Shown here: positions 9,274 to 17,091 of the stretch, one piece after another
Position numbering within the stretch: the stretch's first letter is position 1
Layout: the number at the start of each line of letters is the position of its first letter
Source: Roseiarcus sp963835955
Lineage (GTDB): Bacteria; Pseudomonadota; Alphaproteobacteria; Rhizobiales; Beijerinckiaceae
Reading direction: 5' to 3'
NCBI GenBank assembly: GCA_963835955.1
Contig: CAWIHZ010000012.1
Span: 62,001-126,000 of the forward strand
Length of the DNA: 64,000 nucleotides
Program-made: the position numbers and the translations under genes
Notes under the pieces: generated by a model
Databases searched by the model: none
What the model was told of the DNA's origin: nothing
Seen by the model: only the letters and a program-made list of their open reading frames with translations

Positions 9274-9405
9274 TCAGTCATAGCCGATCTTGCTGCGAAC
9301 CTTGCCGCGGGTCACCCAATACGACCAGCCAATGTGCATGAGGATGATCGGCAGCAGGAAGAACGTCCCGCGGATAACGGCGCGCGGCCGATTGTCGCGC
9401 CAGCC
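9274..9405 (-). pseudogene. C-terminal remnant of cytochrome bd oxidase subunit II (CydB)
   Basis: Immediately after the DUF899 stop codon, another minus-strand frame reads as a single transmembrane helix followed by a short tail (FFLLPIILMHIGWSYWVTRG, then KVRSKIGYD and a stop). This matches the end of CydB, which normally finishes with a helix, SYWVFRGKV and a Gly-Tyr-His tail. No start codon, ribosome site or rest of cydB is present here, so it is a fragment. The DUF899 gene may have been inserted into, or recombined over, a former cyd locus. Confidence 0.5.
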
Positions 9406-9410
9406 TGCGG

Positions 9411-10118
9411 TCAGACATATTCGTCGTGCAGCCTGACCCAGGCCATCGAATGAGGCAGGTCGTCCTCCTGCCGGCCGAGGGCGGTGATGTCGAGCAGCTG
9501 ATAGGCGGGGTTCAGCATGTCCAGGCCGCGCGCGTAGGCCGAATAGGTGCGGAAAATCGATCCATCCGGCTGCTTGATGAAGGCGCTGACGCCCGGCAGG
9601 TCGGTCATGTTGGTTTGGGTCGGAGCGAAATTGTAGCGGATCGCCCCGCCAGCGACCTGGTCGGGGCGGAAGGAGACGTGAAAGTCGTAGTTGAAGTCGC
9701 CGCTGTCAGACGAATACCAGGGAAAGGTCCAGCCCATTCGCTTGGCGATCGCTGCGAGCTTGTCGCGCGGCGCGCGCGAAACCGCGACGAGCCGCGTGTC
9801 CCGCTGAGCGAGGTGCTGGGTCACGCCGTTGTAGCCGTCCGCCCAGAAGGAGCAGCTCTTGCAGGGCTTGTCCCAGTCGGGCGCGAACATGAAATGATAG
9901 ACGATGAGCTGCCGCCGCCCGCCAAACAGGTCGCCGAGCGCGAGGTATCGTCCCTCCCCTCCGTCGAACCGATAGTCCTTTTGGATGCGCATCCACGGCA
10001 GCGCACGCCGTTTTGCGCTCAGCTCATCGCGCAGCCGGGTGAAATCCTTCTCCTCGGCGAGCAGCTGCCTGCGCGCGGCGAGCCATTCGTCTTCGGTCGC
10101 GACGGGATGATCGGTCAT
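9411..10118 (-). CDS. DUF899 thioredoxin-fold family protein
   Basis: A 235-aa DUF899 protein, a thioredoxin-like family of unknown function common in proteobacteria and actinobacteria. Family features are the N-terminal EWLAARRQLLAEEKDFTRLRDEL, DYRFDGGEG near residue 48, and the segment CKSCSFWADGYNG near 82-94 whose two cysteines stand where the thioredoxin CxxC would be. Later motifs SDSGDFNYDFHVSF and DLPGVSAF are also typical. The start at 10118 gives full family length. It stands alone, followed at once by the cydB fragment. Confidence 0.85.
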   Translation of the reverse strand: MTDHPVATEDEWLAARRQLLAEEKDFTRLRDELSAKRRALPWMRIQKDYRFDGGEGRYLALGDLFGGRRQLIVYHFMFAPDWDKPCKSCSFWADGYNGVTQHLAQRDTRLVAVSRAPRDKLAAIAKRMGWTFPWYSSDSGDFNYDFHVSFRPDQVAGGAIRYNFAPTQTNMTDLPGVSAFIKQPDGSIFRTYSAYARGLDMLNPAYQLLDITALGRQEDDLPHSMAWVRLHDEYV

Positions 10119-10256
10119 GTCGGGCTCCAGAGCTGGCGTTGGCCGTACAGATCGCCGGAAGCACGGAAACAGCTGCGGTCTCGCGCCGCTTGCGGCGGGA
10201 ATGCGTCAAAGCCTCAGTCTAGCACCGGAGCGCCGTCTGTCACGCGCGCATAGCCC

Positions 10257-12521
10257 TCACAGAAAGCTTTGCGGATCGACGTCGATTGTGACCCTGACCC
10301 CGCCGCGCGGAGGCGGCGCGGCGGCCAGCATCGCGCGCAAGAAGCCCTGCAGGTCGGCTGAGCGGGGCGACTTGGCGACGAGCCGGAAGCGGTGGCGCTT
10401 GCGCAGGACCGCGATCGGAGCCTCTGCGGGGCCGAGCAAGGTGATCTCGTCTTCCCGCGCGGGCCCGCCGAGCGGCGCCACGCGCCAGCCCTTGCCAACC
10501 GGCAGGGCGTGGGCGGCGCGGGCGAGTGCGCGGGCGTGGTGTTCCGCCGCGCCGCGATCCTGCGCCGAAACGATGATCGCGGCGAGCCGGCCGAACGGCG
10601 GCAGGCCGCCTAGTCGCCGCTGCTCGGTCTCTTCGCGGTAGAACCGTTCCGCGTCGCCCGAGACGAGCGCGCCGATGACCGGATGTTCGGGCTGCCAGGT
10701 CTGCAACAGCGCCCGGCCGGCCTTCTCGCCGCGTCCGGCCCGCCCCGTCGCCTGTCGCAGGAGCTGGAACGTGCGCTCGGCGGCGCGCGGATCGGCGTTG
10801 GCGAGCCCGACGTCGGCGTCGACCACGCAGACGAAGGTCAGCAGCGGGAAATTGTGCCCCTTGGCGACGAGCTGGGTGCCGATGATGAGATCGCAGGCGC
10901 CCTGCGCGGCGGCTTGGAGCTGGGCGCGCAGGCTTTCGATCCCGCCGGGAAAATCGGACGAGAGCACGAGCGTGCGGATGTCGGGGAAGAGGATCGCGGC
11001 CTCTTCGGCCAGCCGCTCGACGCCAGGCCCGCAGGCAGTCAGGCTGTCGGTCTCCTGGCACGCGGGGCAGAGCTTCGGCCGACCCTCGACGTGCCCGCAA
11101 TGGTGGCAGACGAGCGCGGCGCGAAAGCGGTGCTCGACCAGCCATGACGCGCAATTGGGGCATTCGAAACGATGCCCGCAGGCCCGGCATAGGGTGAGGG
11201 GCGCATAGCCGCGCCGGTTGAGGAAGAGGAGCGCCTGCTCGCCGCGCGCCCGCGCCTCCTCAACCCCGGCGACCGCTTTTGGCGAGAGCCAGCGTCCGCG
11301 CGGCGGGCCTTCGCGGCGTAAATCGACTGTCGCGACGTCGGGCAGCGTAGCCAGACCGAATCGCGCGGGGAGCCTGAGCCAGCGATAGCGCCCCGTCTCG
11401 GCGTTGTGGCGGGTCTCGAGCGCGGGCGTCGCCGAGGCGAGCACGATCGGCGCCTTTTCCAGCCGCGTACGCACGACCGCCATGTCGCGAGCGTTGTAGA
11501 CGACCCCGTCTTCCTGCTTGTAGGCGCCCTCGTGCTCCTCGTCGACCACGATCAGCCCGAGGTCGGCGAACGGCAGGAAGAGGGCCGAGCGCGCGCCTAC
11601 GACGATCCGCGCCTCGCCGCTCGCCGTCGCCGACCAGACGCGCTCGCGCTGGCGCTCGGTGAGGCCCGAATGCCATTCGGCGGGCCGGGCGCCGAAGCGC
11701 CCGGCGAAGCGGTCGAGAAACTGGGCGGTGAGCGCGATTTCGGGCAGCAGCACCAGCGCCTGCCGGCCTTGCCGCAGGACTTCGGCGACCGCCTCGAAAT
11801 AGACTTCCGTCTTGCCCGACCCAGTTACGCCTTCGAGCAGGGTCGCGGAGAAGGCGCGCTCGGCGACCCGCGTCGCGAGATCGTCCGCCGCGGCGCGCTG
11901 ATCGGCGTTGAGCGACGCTGCGCAAAACTCGGGATCGAGCGCCGCCGCGACCGGCTCCGGGGCGAGCGCGACGCTCGTCAGCGCGCCGTCATCAATCAGG
12001 CCGTCGATCACGCTGGTCGAGCATTGGGCGCGCTCGGCGAGCGCGGATTTCGCTGTCGGCGCTTCCACGGCGGCGAGTGCGGCCAGCACGCGGGCGCGCG
12101 CCTCGGTCATCCGTGCGGGCGCCTTGCCGGTCGTGACCACGCCGAACCTTGGCGCCGGCGGCTCGATGATTTCGTGCGCCCGGATCGCCATCCGCAGCAC
12201 CATGCCCCGGGGGCTGAGAGTCCAGCGCGCTGCCCAGTCGATGAAGTCGCGCAAGGGCTGGCGAAGCGGCGGCCAGTCGCACAGCCCGGCGACGGACTTG
12301 AGGTTGTCGCCGCCGCCCGGACGCACCGCCCAGACGACGCCGGTCGCCTGGCGGGTTCCCAGCGGCACGCGGACCCACGCGCCCGGCTCGAGCTTGAGCC
12401 CGGCGGGCGCCCGATAGCTGTAGGCGGTGTCGACCGCGACCGGCGCCAGCACGTCGACGACGACGCCGGGCGGCGAGGCGTTTGCGGCGACGAGGGGCGA
12501 AGGCATGAGGACGTTTAGCAT
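10257..12521 (-). CDS. priA: Primosomal protein N' (replication restart helicase PriA)
   Basis: PriA reloads the replisome at stalled forks. The chosen start (12521, MLNVLMPSPL) gives 754 aa, close to the family norm; the open frame extends 73 codons further upstream but that stretch has no PriA-like sequence. An alternative ATG is at 12506. Visible motifs are the N-terminal DNA-binding domain (VDTAYSYRAP, GTRQATGVVW), Walker A GVTGSGKTEVY, the DEEH box VVDEEHEGAYKQ, and the eight-cysteine zinc-binding insert (CRACGHRFECPNC and CHHCGH...CPAC). GTQLVAKGHNFP and QATGRAGRG mark the second helicase lobe. Confidence 0.95.
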   Translation of the reverse strand: MLNVLMPSPLVAANASPPGVVVDVLAPVAVDTAYSYRAPAGLKLEPGAWVRVPLGTRQATGVVWAVRPGGGDNLKSVAGLCDWPPLRQPLRDFIDWAARWTLSPRGMVLRMAIRAHEIIEPPAPRFGVVTTGKAPARMTEARARVLAALAAVEAPTAKSALAERAQCSTSVIDGLIDDGALTSVALAPEPVAAALDPEFCAASLNADQRAAADDLATRVAERAFSATLLEGVTGSGKTEVYFEAVAEVLRQGRQALVLLPEIALTAQFLDRFAGRFGARPAEWHSGLTERQRERVWSATASGEARIVVGARSALFLPFADLGLIVVDEEHEGAYKQEDGVVYNARDMAVVRTRLEKAPIVLASATPALETRHNAETGRYRWLRLPARFGLATLPDVATVDLRREGPPRGRWLSPKAVAGVEEARARGEQALLFLNRRGYAPLTLCRACGHRFECPNCASWLVEHRFRAALVCHHCGHVEGRPKLCPACQETDSLTACGPGVERLAEEAAILFPDIRTLVLSSDFPGGIESLRAQLQAAAQGACDLIIGTQLVAKGHNFPLLTFVCVVDADVGLANADPRAAERTFQLLRQATGRAGRGEKAGRALLQTWQPEHPVIGALVSGDAERFYREETEQRRLGGLPPFGRLAAIIVSAQDRGAAEHHARALARAAHALPVGKGWRVAPLGGPAREDEITLLGPAEAPIAVLRKRHRFRLVAKSPRSADLQGFLRAMLAAAPPPRGGVRVTIDVDPQSFL

Positions 12522-12708
12522 GGGCGCGGGGCGCCGGGGCAAGGTGCGGCGAGAGGAACCGGCGCAAGCGGAAGAACCTTTGACCGCTGGGACCGATTGA
12601 CGGCTTCGTGTTGCCAGACGCCGCCGGAAGTGGTCCCTTGCTCTCCCGAAATATCCGGTGGACGCATTGCCGGCAGAGGCCGGCCACAAACGGGACCGGA
12701 GCGAATTG

Positions 12709-14211
12709 ATGACCCAGAACGCGCCGGCCGCCGATCCCAAATCCGAAAAACTCGAGCGCTTCGACGTCGTGATCGTCGGAGCCGGAATCTCCGGGATCGG
12801 CGCCGCCTATCACCTCAGGACCCAGTGCCCGGGGACGAGCTTCCTGATCCTCGAGGCCCAGAAGAGCTTTGGCGGCACCTGGATCACCCATCGCTATCCC
12901 GGCATAAGGTCGGACAGCGATCTCTATACATTCGGCTATCGCTTCAAGCCCTGGACCGGCAAACCCATTGCGACCGCTGCCGAAATTCTAGCGTATGTCG
13001 GCGAAGTCATCGATGAAAACGGGCTCGACGCCCACATTCGCTATCGGAACGCCATCTCGACGGCGCGCTGGTCGAGCGCCGACAATGTTTGGACGCTCGA
13101 GGGCGCCCGAACGGACAACGGCGAGAGCATTCGATTCGCCGGGAATTTTCTCTGGATGTGCCAGGGATATTACCAGCACGCGCAGGGCTACACGCCCGAG
13201 TGGGACGGGATGGAGACGTTCGAAGGGCGGATCGTTCACCCCCAATCCTGGCCGGAAGATCTGGATTGCGCGGGCAAGAACGTCGTCGTTATCGGCTCCG
13301 GCGCAACCGCGGCGACGCTCATTCCGGCGATTGCGGGGCGTTGCCGCCACGTGACGATGTTGCAGCGCTCGCCGACCTATTACATTACCGGACGCAACGC
13401 CAACGTGCTGGCCGATACGCTCCGGGAGCTCGACGTCAACGAGGAGTGGATCCACGAAATCACGCGCAGGAAAGTGCTCTTCGATCAGGCCGCGTTCACC
13501 CGGCGTTGCTTCAGCGAACCTGAGGCCGTCAAACAGGAGCTGCTTTCGGCGGTTCGCGCCTATCTCGGCGAGGACTACGACGTCGAGACCCACTTCACGC
13601 CGAAGTATCGGCCCTGGAGGCAGCGCATCGCGTTCATTCCGGACGGCGATCTCTTCCGCGAGATTCGCGCCGACAGGGCCTCGGTGGTGACCGACGAAAT
13701 CGAAAGGTTCACGCCGGCGGGCGTCCTGACGAAGTCAGGCAAGCTCCTCGAAGCCGATATCGTCGTCGCAGCGACAGGCTTCAATCTCAATGTGCTGGGC
13801 GACATCGACTTTGTCATCGACGGCCAGCCGCTCGATTTCTCCGAAACGGTCACTTACCGCGGCATGATGTTCGTTGGCGTGCCCAACATGGCGTGGGTGT
13901 TCGGGTATTTTCGCTCGAGCTGGACGTTGCGGGCCGACCTGGTCGGCGATTTCGTCTGCCGGCTTCTCAATCATATGAAGGAGAAAGGCTCGAACAAGGT
14001 GGTCCCGAGCCTGCGCCCCGAAGACAAGGACATGCCTTTGTCCCCCTGGGTCGATCCGGAGGACTTCAATCCCGGCTATCTGACGCGCGGCGTGCATTTG
14101 CTGCCGAAACGAGGCGACAAGCCGGAGTGGCGGCACACGCATGACTACGAGGCCGACAAGAAAGCGCTGGCGGCGGCTGACCTCGACGACGGAACCCTCG
14201 TCTACCGGTGA
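12709..14211 (+). CDS. Baeyer-Villiger-type flavin monooxygenase
   Basis: A 500-aa class B flavoprotein monooxygenase. The start ATG at 12709 has GGAG eight bases upstream. It has the FAD motif VVIVGAGISGIGAAYH (residues 20-35), the type I Baeyer-Villiger fingerprint FxGxxxHxxxWP as FEGRIVHPQSWP at residues 171-182, and the NADPH Rossmann motif VVVIGSGATAATL just after. Such enzymes insert oxygen next to a ketone using NADPH and O2; the natural substrate is unknown. It is transcribed divergently from priA and no neighbouring gene suggests a pathway, so it appears to be a stand-alone catabolic or detoxification gene. Confidence 0.87.
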   Translation: MTQNAPAADPKSEKLERFDVVIVGAGISGIGAAYHLRTQCPGTSFLILEAQKSFGGTWITHRYPGIRSDSDLYTFGYRFKPWTGKPIATAAEILAYVGEVIDENGLDAHIRYRNAISTARWSSADNVWTLEGARTDNGESIRFAGNFLWMCQGYYQHAQGYTPEWDGMETFEGRIVHPQSWPEDLDCAGKNVVVIGSGATAATLIPAIAGRCRHVTMLQRSPTYYITGRNANVLADTLRELDVNEEWIHEITRRKVLFDQAAFTRRCFSEPEAVKQELLSAVRAYLGEDYDVETHFTPKYRPWRQRIAFIPDGDLFREIRADRASVVTDEIERFTPAGVLTKSGKLLEADIVVAATGFNLNVLGDIDFVIDGQPLDFSETVTYRGMMFVGVPNMAWVFGYFRSSWTLRADLVGDFVCRLLNHMKEKGSNKVVPSLRPEDKDMPLSPWVDPEDFNPGYLTRGVHLLPKRGDKPEWRHTHDYEADKKALAAADLDDGTLVYR

Positions 14212-14277
14212 CTGATCCCGCGTCCAGTCTCAGTGCAATTCAATTCGAATTGAGCGGGCCAGCCATATTCTAACAAC

Positions 14278-14303
14278 GCGCGCCTCAACAAAAGAAGGCG
14301 CGC
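14278..14303. terminator. Hairpin between convergent genes, possible terminator
   Basis: An 8-bp perfect stem (GCGCGCCT / AGGCGCGC) with a ten-base A-rich loop lies between the convergent monooxygenase and CDGSH genes. A strong T tract is missing on either strand, so termination activity is only suggested by its position. Confidence 0.4.
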
Positions 14304-14346
14304 CCATCGGGCTGCGCCTCCTTTCATCTCACAGCAGACTCGCAGC

Positions 14347-14586
14347 TCACAGGCTCTGGTGGGATCCGTCGCAATAGGGCGCGTTCTTCGACTGCTTGCA
14401 GCCGCAAAGATAGGCGGTCGCGCTCTTTTCCGCGACGAAGGGCTTGGGCGCGAGGCCGACCGCCTTGTGCGAGCCGTCGCAAAACGGCTGGTTGGCCGAT
14501 CGGCCGCAGGCGCACCAAAAATAGGTCTTGCCGGCTTCGACGGCCCGAGCGTAGGGCCCTTTCTGGGCGACGACTGGCGTGTTCAA
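14347..14586 (-). CDS. CDGSH-type iron-sulfur protein with two domains
   Basis: A 79-aa protein with two consecutive CDGSH (mitoNEET-like) motifs: CACGRSANQPFCDGSH near residues 25-40 and CGCKQSKNAPYCDGSH near 61-76. Each motif supplies three Cys and one His to a [2Fe-2S] cluster. Proteins with two tandem motifs are common in bacteria and are thought to act in electron transfer or iron-sulfur storage. The gene follows rplS on the same strand after 48 bases and may be read through from it. Confidence 0.9.
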   Translation of the reverse strand: MNTPVVAQKGPYARAVEAGKTYFWCACGRSANQPFCDGSHKAVGLAPKPFVAEKSATAYLCGCKQSKNAPYCDGSHQSL

Positions 14587-14634
14587 GATCTTCTCGCTTC
14601 AAGAAAACTGTCGCGGGCGACTTTGGCGGAGGAC

Positions 14635-15045
14635 TCACTCCTTGGCGGCGGCCACTATGGCGGCGGCCTCTTTTCCCTTGCCGGCGGAGCTGTCGGTGCG
14701 CTCGGCGATGCGGGCCGACTTGCCGCGGCGATCGCGCAGATAGTAAAGCTTGGCGCGGCGCACCTTGCCGCGCCGCAGCACCTTGACCGAATCGATCATC
14801 GGCGAATAGACGGGAAAGACGCGCTCGACGCCTTCGCCGTACGAGATCTTGCGGACAGTGAAATTCTCCTGCAGTCCCCCGCCGCTGCGGGCGATGCAGA
14901 CGCCTTCGTAGGCCTGGATGCGGGTGCGCTCGCCCTCGGTGACCTTCACGTTGACGACGACGGTGTCGCCGGGACGGAATTCCGGCAACTTGGCTCCAGG
15001 CAACTTGGCCGCGTGCTCGGACTCGAGCGTCTCGATGACATTCAT
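14635..15045 (-). CDS. rplS: 50S ribosomal protein L19
   Basis: L19 sits at the interface of the ribosomal subunits. The 136-aa protein has the standard core: FRPGDTVVVNVKV, RTRIQAYEGVCIARSGGG, ENFTVRKISYGEGVERVFPVYSP and RRGKVRRAKLYYLRDRRGKSARI, then an Ala/Lys-rich tail common in Hyphomicrobiales. In most relatives rplS follows trmD and rimM. Here the upstream DNA is a short stretch, then an IS256-type element and tRNA genes, so the usual neighbour is absent from the window. Confidence 0.97.
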   Translation of the reverse strand: MNVIETLESEHAAKLPGAKLPEFRPGDTVVVNVKVTEGERTRIQAYEGVCIARSGGGLQENFTVRKISYGEGVERVFPVYSPMIDSVKVLRRGKVRRAKLYYLRDRRGKSARIAERTDSSAGKGKEAAAIVAAAKE

Positions 15046-15126
15046 TGCGTGGACTCCTGCCGTGCGCCGGACCAGGGGAGGACCCGACGAGCGCTTTGGC
15101 GCGCTGTTTTGATTTAAGGTCGCGGC

Positions 15127-15243
15127 TCATATCGCATTGCGGACCAATAGTCGAGCCATTGTCCTGGCGTCGATCGCTGCGACTCCGGAAGCCCTCGCCC
15201 GGAGGCTTGCGACCCAGGACGAAAGGGCCTGCTCCGGCGCCAT
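15127..15243 (-). CDS. Possible 38-aa small ORF upstream of rplS
   Basis: A short frame begins at ATG 15243 with a near-perfect ribosome site (AGGAGGG, five bases before the ATG) and ends at 15127, 81 bases before the rplS start on the same strand. The peptide (MAPEQALSSWVASL then RARASGVAAIDARTMARL) matches no family I know with certainty; the second half faintly resembles the end of the small-domain region of carbamoyl-phosphate synthase small subunit. It could be a leader peptide of rplS, a small gene, or a fragment of a gene cut by the adjacent insertion sequence. Confidence 0.35.
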   Translation of the reverse strand: MAPEQALSSWVASLRARASGVAAIDARTMARLLVRNAI

Positions 15244-15271
15244 TGGAGCCCTCCTGCTGTCCCCGCGCAGC

Positions 15272-16688
15272 GTCGTGTCCGAACTGGTGGTGTAGTTCGG
15301 ACGGAGCAAGCCGCTCGCGAAGCGCGCTCTCCATAGCGCCGTAGCGAGCGAGCGGCTTGCGGCGGTCATCGCCGATTCTCCGGTAGGGTCGGGTTGCGAT
15401 TCTCAACGCAACCGAGGAACACGACGATGACCGACGAGAGAATGGCCCTTCAGTCTCTTTTGGAGAAGACCCCGGACGCGGACTTTCTGCGCCGGATGAT
15501 CGGCTTCGCGGCCCAGCGGCTGATGGAGCTGGACATCGGGAACCGCACCGGCGCGGGACATGGCGAACGGTCGCCCGACCGTCTCGTTCAGCGCAACGGC
15601 TACCGCGACCGCGACTGGGAGACGCGGGCGGGCACGGTCGAGCTTCGCATCCCCAGGCTGCGCAAGGGCAGCTATTTTCCGAGCTTTCTCGAGCCGCGCC
15701 GGCTGGCGGAGAAGGCCATCGCGGCGGTTGTGCAGGAGGCCTACGTGCACGGCGTCTCGACGCGCTCGGTCGACGATCTGGTCCGGGCCATGGGCATGGA
15801 CGGCATCTCCAAGAGCCAGGTCAGCCGGCTGTGCGAGGAGATCGACGAGAAGGTCAAACCCTTCCTCGGCCGCCCCATCGAAGGCGACTGGCCCTACGTC
15901 TGGCTCGACGCAACCTACCTGAAGGTCCGCCGGGGCGGCCGCATCGTCTCGGTCGCAGTGGCGATCGCCATCGGCGTCAATGGCGACGGCCGGCGCGAAG
16001 TGCTCGGCCTCGACATTTGCCCCTCGGAAGCCGAGACGTTCTGGGGCGAATTCCTGCGCAAGCTGGCCCGGCGCGGCCTGCGCGGCGTCAAGCTCGTCAT
16101 CTCCGACGCCCACCAGGGGCTGAAGGCCGCCGCCGCCAAGGTTCTCGGCGCGTCCTGGCAGCGCTGCCGCGTCCACTTCATGCGCAATGCGCTCGCCCAC
16201 GCCAACAAGAACGGCCGGCGCGTCGTCTCGGCCTTCATCGCCACCGCCTTCGCGCAAAGCTCGGCCGACGCCGCCGGCACGCAATGGCGTCAGGTCGCCG
16301 ATCAACTGCGCAGCAAGCTGCCCAAGCTCGCAGCCCTTCTCGACGAGGCCGAGGTCGACGTCCTCGCCTTCATGAGCTTTCCCAGGGAGCACTGGGACAA
16401 GATCAGTTCCACCAACCCCATCGAGCGCCCCAACGGCGAGATCAAACGACGAACCGACGTCGTCGGCATCTTTCCCAACGACGACGCCATCATTCGCCTC
16501 GTCGGCGCGATCCTGATGGAGCAGAACGACGAATGGGCCGTGCAGCGCGCCCGCTACATGACGCTGGAAACCATCGCCCCCATCAGCGATAATCCCATCG
16601 TCACCCTGCCCGCCGTGGCAGCATGACCACCCGGCTCCGCCGGCGATAGGCGATGGCTCCGTTCCTACACCACGCCTTGGGACACGAC
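15272..16688 (+). mobile_element. IS256-family insertion sequence, complete
   Basis: A 1417-bp element with terminal inverted repeats at 15272-15295 and 16665-16688 (20 of 24 positions match; both ends start GTCGTGTCC). It is flanked by the same ten bases, CCCGCGCAGC, at 15262-15271 and 16689-16698. IS256 elements normally duplicate 8-9 bp, so one or two of these bases may match by chance. It carries one intact transposase gene. The preserved duplication indicates insertion without later rearrangement, between rplS and the tRNA gene. Confidence 0.88.
15427..16626 (+). CDS. IS256-family (Mutator-type) transposase
   Basis: A 399-aa DDE transposase starting at ATG 15427 (MTDERMALQSLL). Family marks are RNGYRDRDWETRAGTVELRIPRLR in the N-terminal part, then the catalytic acidic residues in YVWLDATYLKV, LVISDAHQGLK and SSTNPIERPNGEIKRR. 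A CRVHFMRN motif typical of IS256 transposases lies between the second aspartate and the glutamate. The frame is uninterrupted, so the element may still be active. Confidence 0.95.
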   Translation: MTDERMALQSLLEKTPDADFLRRMIGFAAQRLMELDIGNRTGAGHGERSPDRLVQRNGYRDRDWETRAGTVELRIPRLRKGSYFPSFLEPRRLAEKAIAAVVQEAYVHGVSTRSVDDLVRAMGMDGISKSQVSRLCEEIDEKVKPFLGRPIEGDWPYVWLDATYLKVRRGGRIVSVAVAIAIGVNGDGRREVLGLDICPSEAETFWGEFLRKLARRGLRGVKLVISDAHQGLKAAAAKVLGASWQRCRVHFMRNALAHANKNGRRVVSAFIATAFAQSSADAAGTQWRQVADQLRSKLPKLAALLDEAEVDVLAFMSFPREHWDKISSTNPIERPNGEIKRRTDVVGIFPNDDAIIRLVGAILMEQNDEWAVQRARYMTLETIAPISDNPIVTLPAVAA

Positions 16689-16760
16689 CCCGCGCAGCCT
16701 CGTGGGGGAGCGATTGCGCCGCCGCGCGTTTTGCGCTTTATGCGCTCGGGCGCCTCCGTC

Positions 16761-16836
16761 GGGCCGGTAGCTCAATGGTCAGAGCCGGCCGCTCATAACG
16801 GTCTGGTTGCAGGTTCGAGTCCTGCCCGGCCCACCA
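16761..16836 (+). tRNA. tRNA with CAU anticodon (Met elongator or Ile2)
   Basis: A 76-nt cloverleaf with encoded CCA: acceptor GGGCCGG / CCGGCCC, D arm GCTC..GAGC, anticodon stem GGCCG / CGGTC (one G-U pair) with loop CTCATAA, and T arm GCAGG TTCGAGT CCTGC. The CAT anticodon reads Met, or Ile AUA if C34 becomes lysidine. The sequence alone does not settle which; no initiator features (mismatched first pair, three G-C pairs at the anticodon stem base) are present. Confidence 0.9.
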
Positions 16837-16849
16837 ATCAGGTGCTTGT

Positions 16850-16902
16850 TGGTGGGGGAGGTAGGACTCGAACCTACGAAGGCTTAGCCAGCGGATTTAC
16901 AG
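16850..16902. repeat. Attachment site copy distal to tRNA-Tyr (attL)
   Basis: These 53 bases are identical to the 3' 53 bases of the tRNA-Tyr gene at 30481-30533, in the same orientation; identity stops exactly at both edges. The copy lacks the 5' half of the tRNA and has no tRNA function. It is 189 bases beyond the end of the integrase gene, as expected for a site-specific integrative element using tRNA-Tyr. Confidence 0.93.
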
Positions 16903-17091
16903 GCCTCTGGCCCATGACGTCAAGTTATTGAAATCTATGGCTATATTTGCAAGAGTGTGCGGCCATGTTGCGTCCATGTCGCGTCTATTCTGCCGACTGA
17001 CAAAGTGTAATTCTGCCAACGGCTTGCCGTCGACTCTTGACGCGGCGCGCCTCTGGCGGTCTGACCAGCGGAAAAATATCAGACTTTCCTG

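Noticed and set aside
16850..16902. A second tRNA-Tyr gene
   Set aside because: Only the 3' 53 bases are present; no 5' acceptor strand or D arm, so it is the attachment-site copy.
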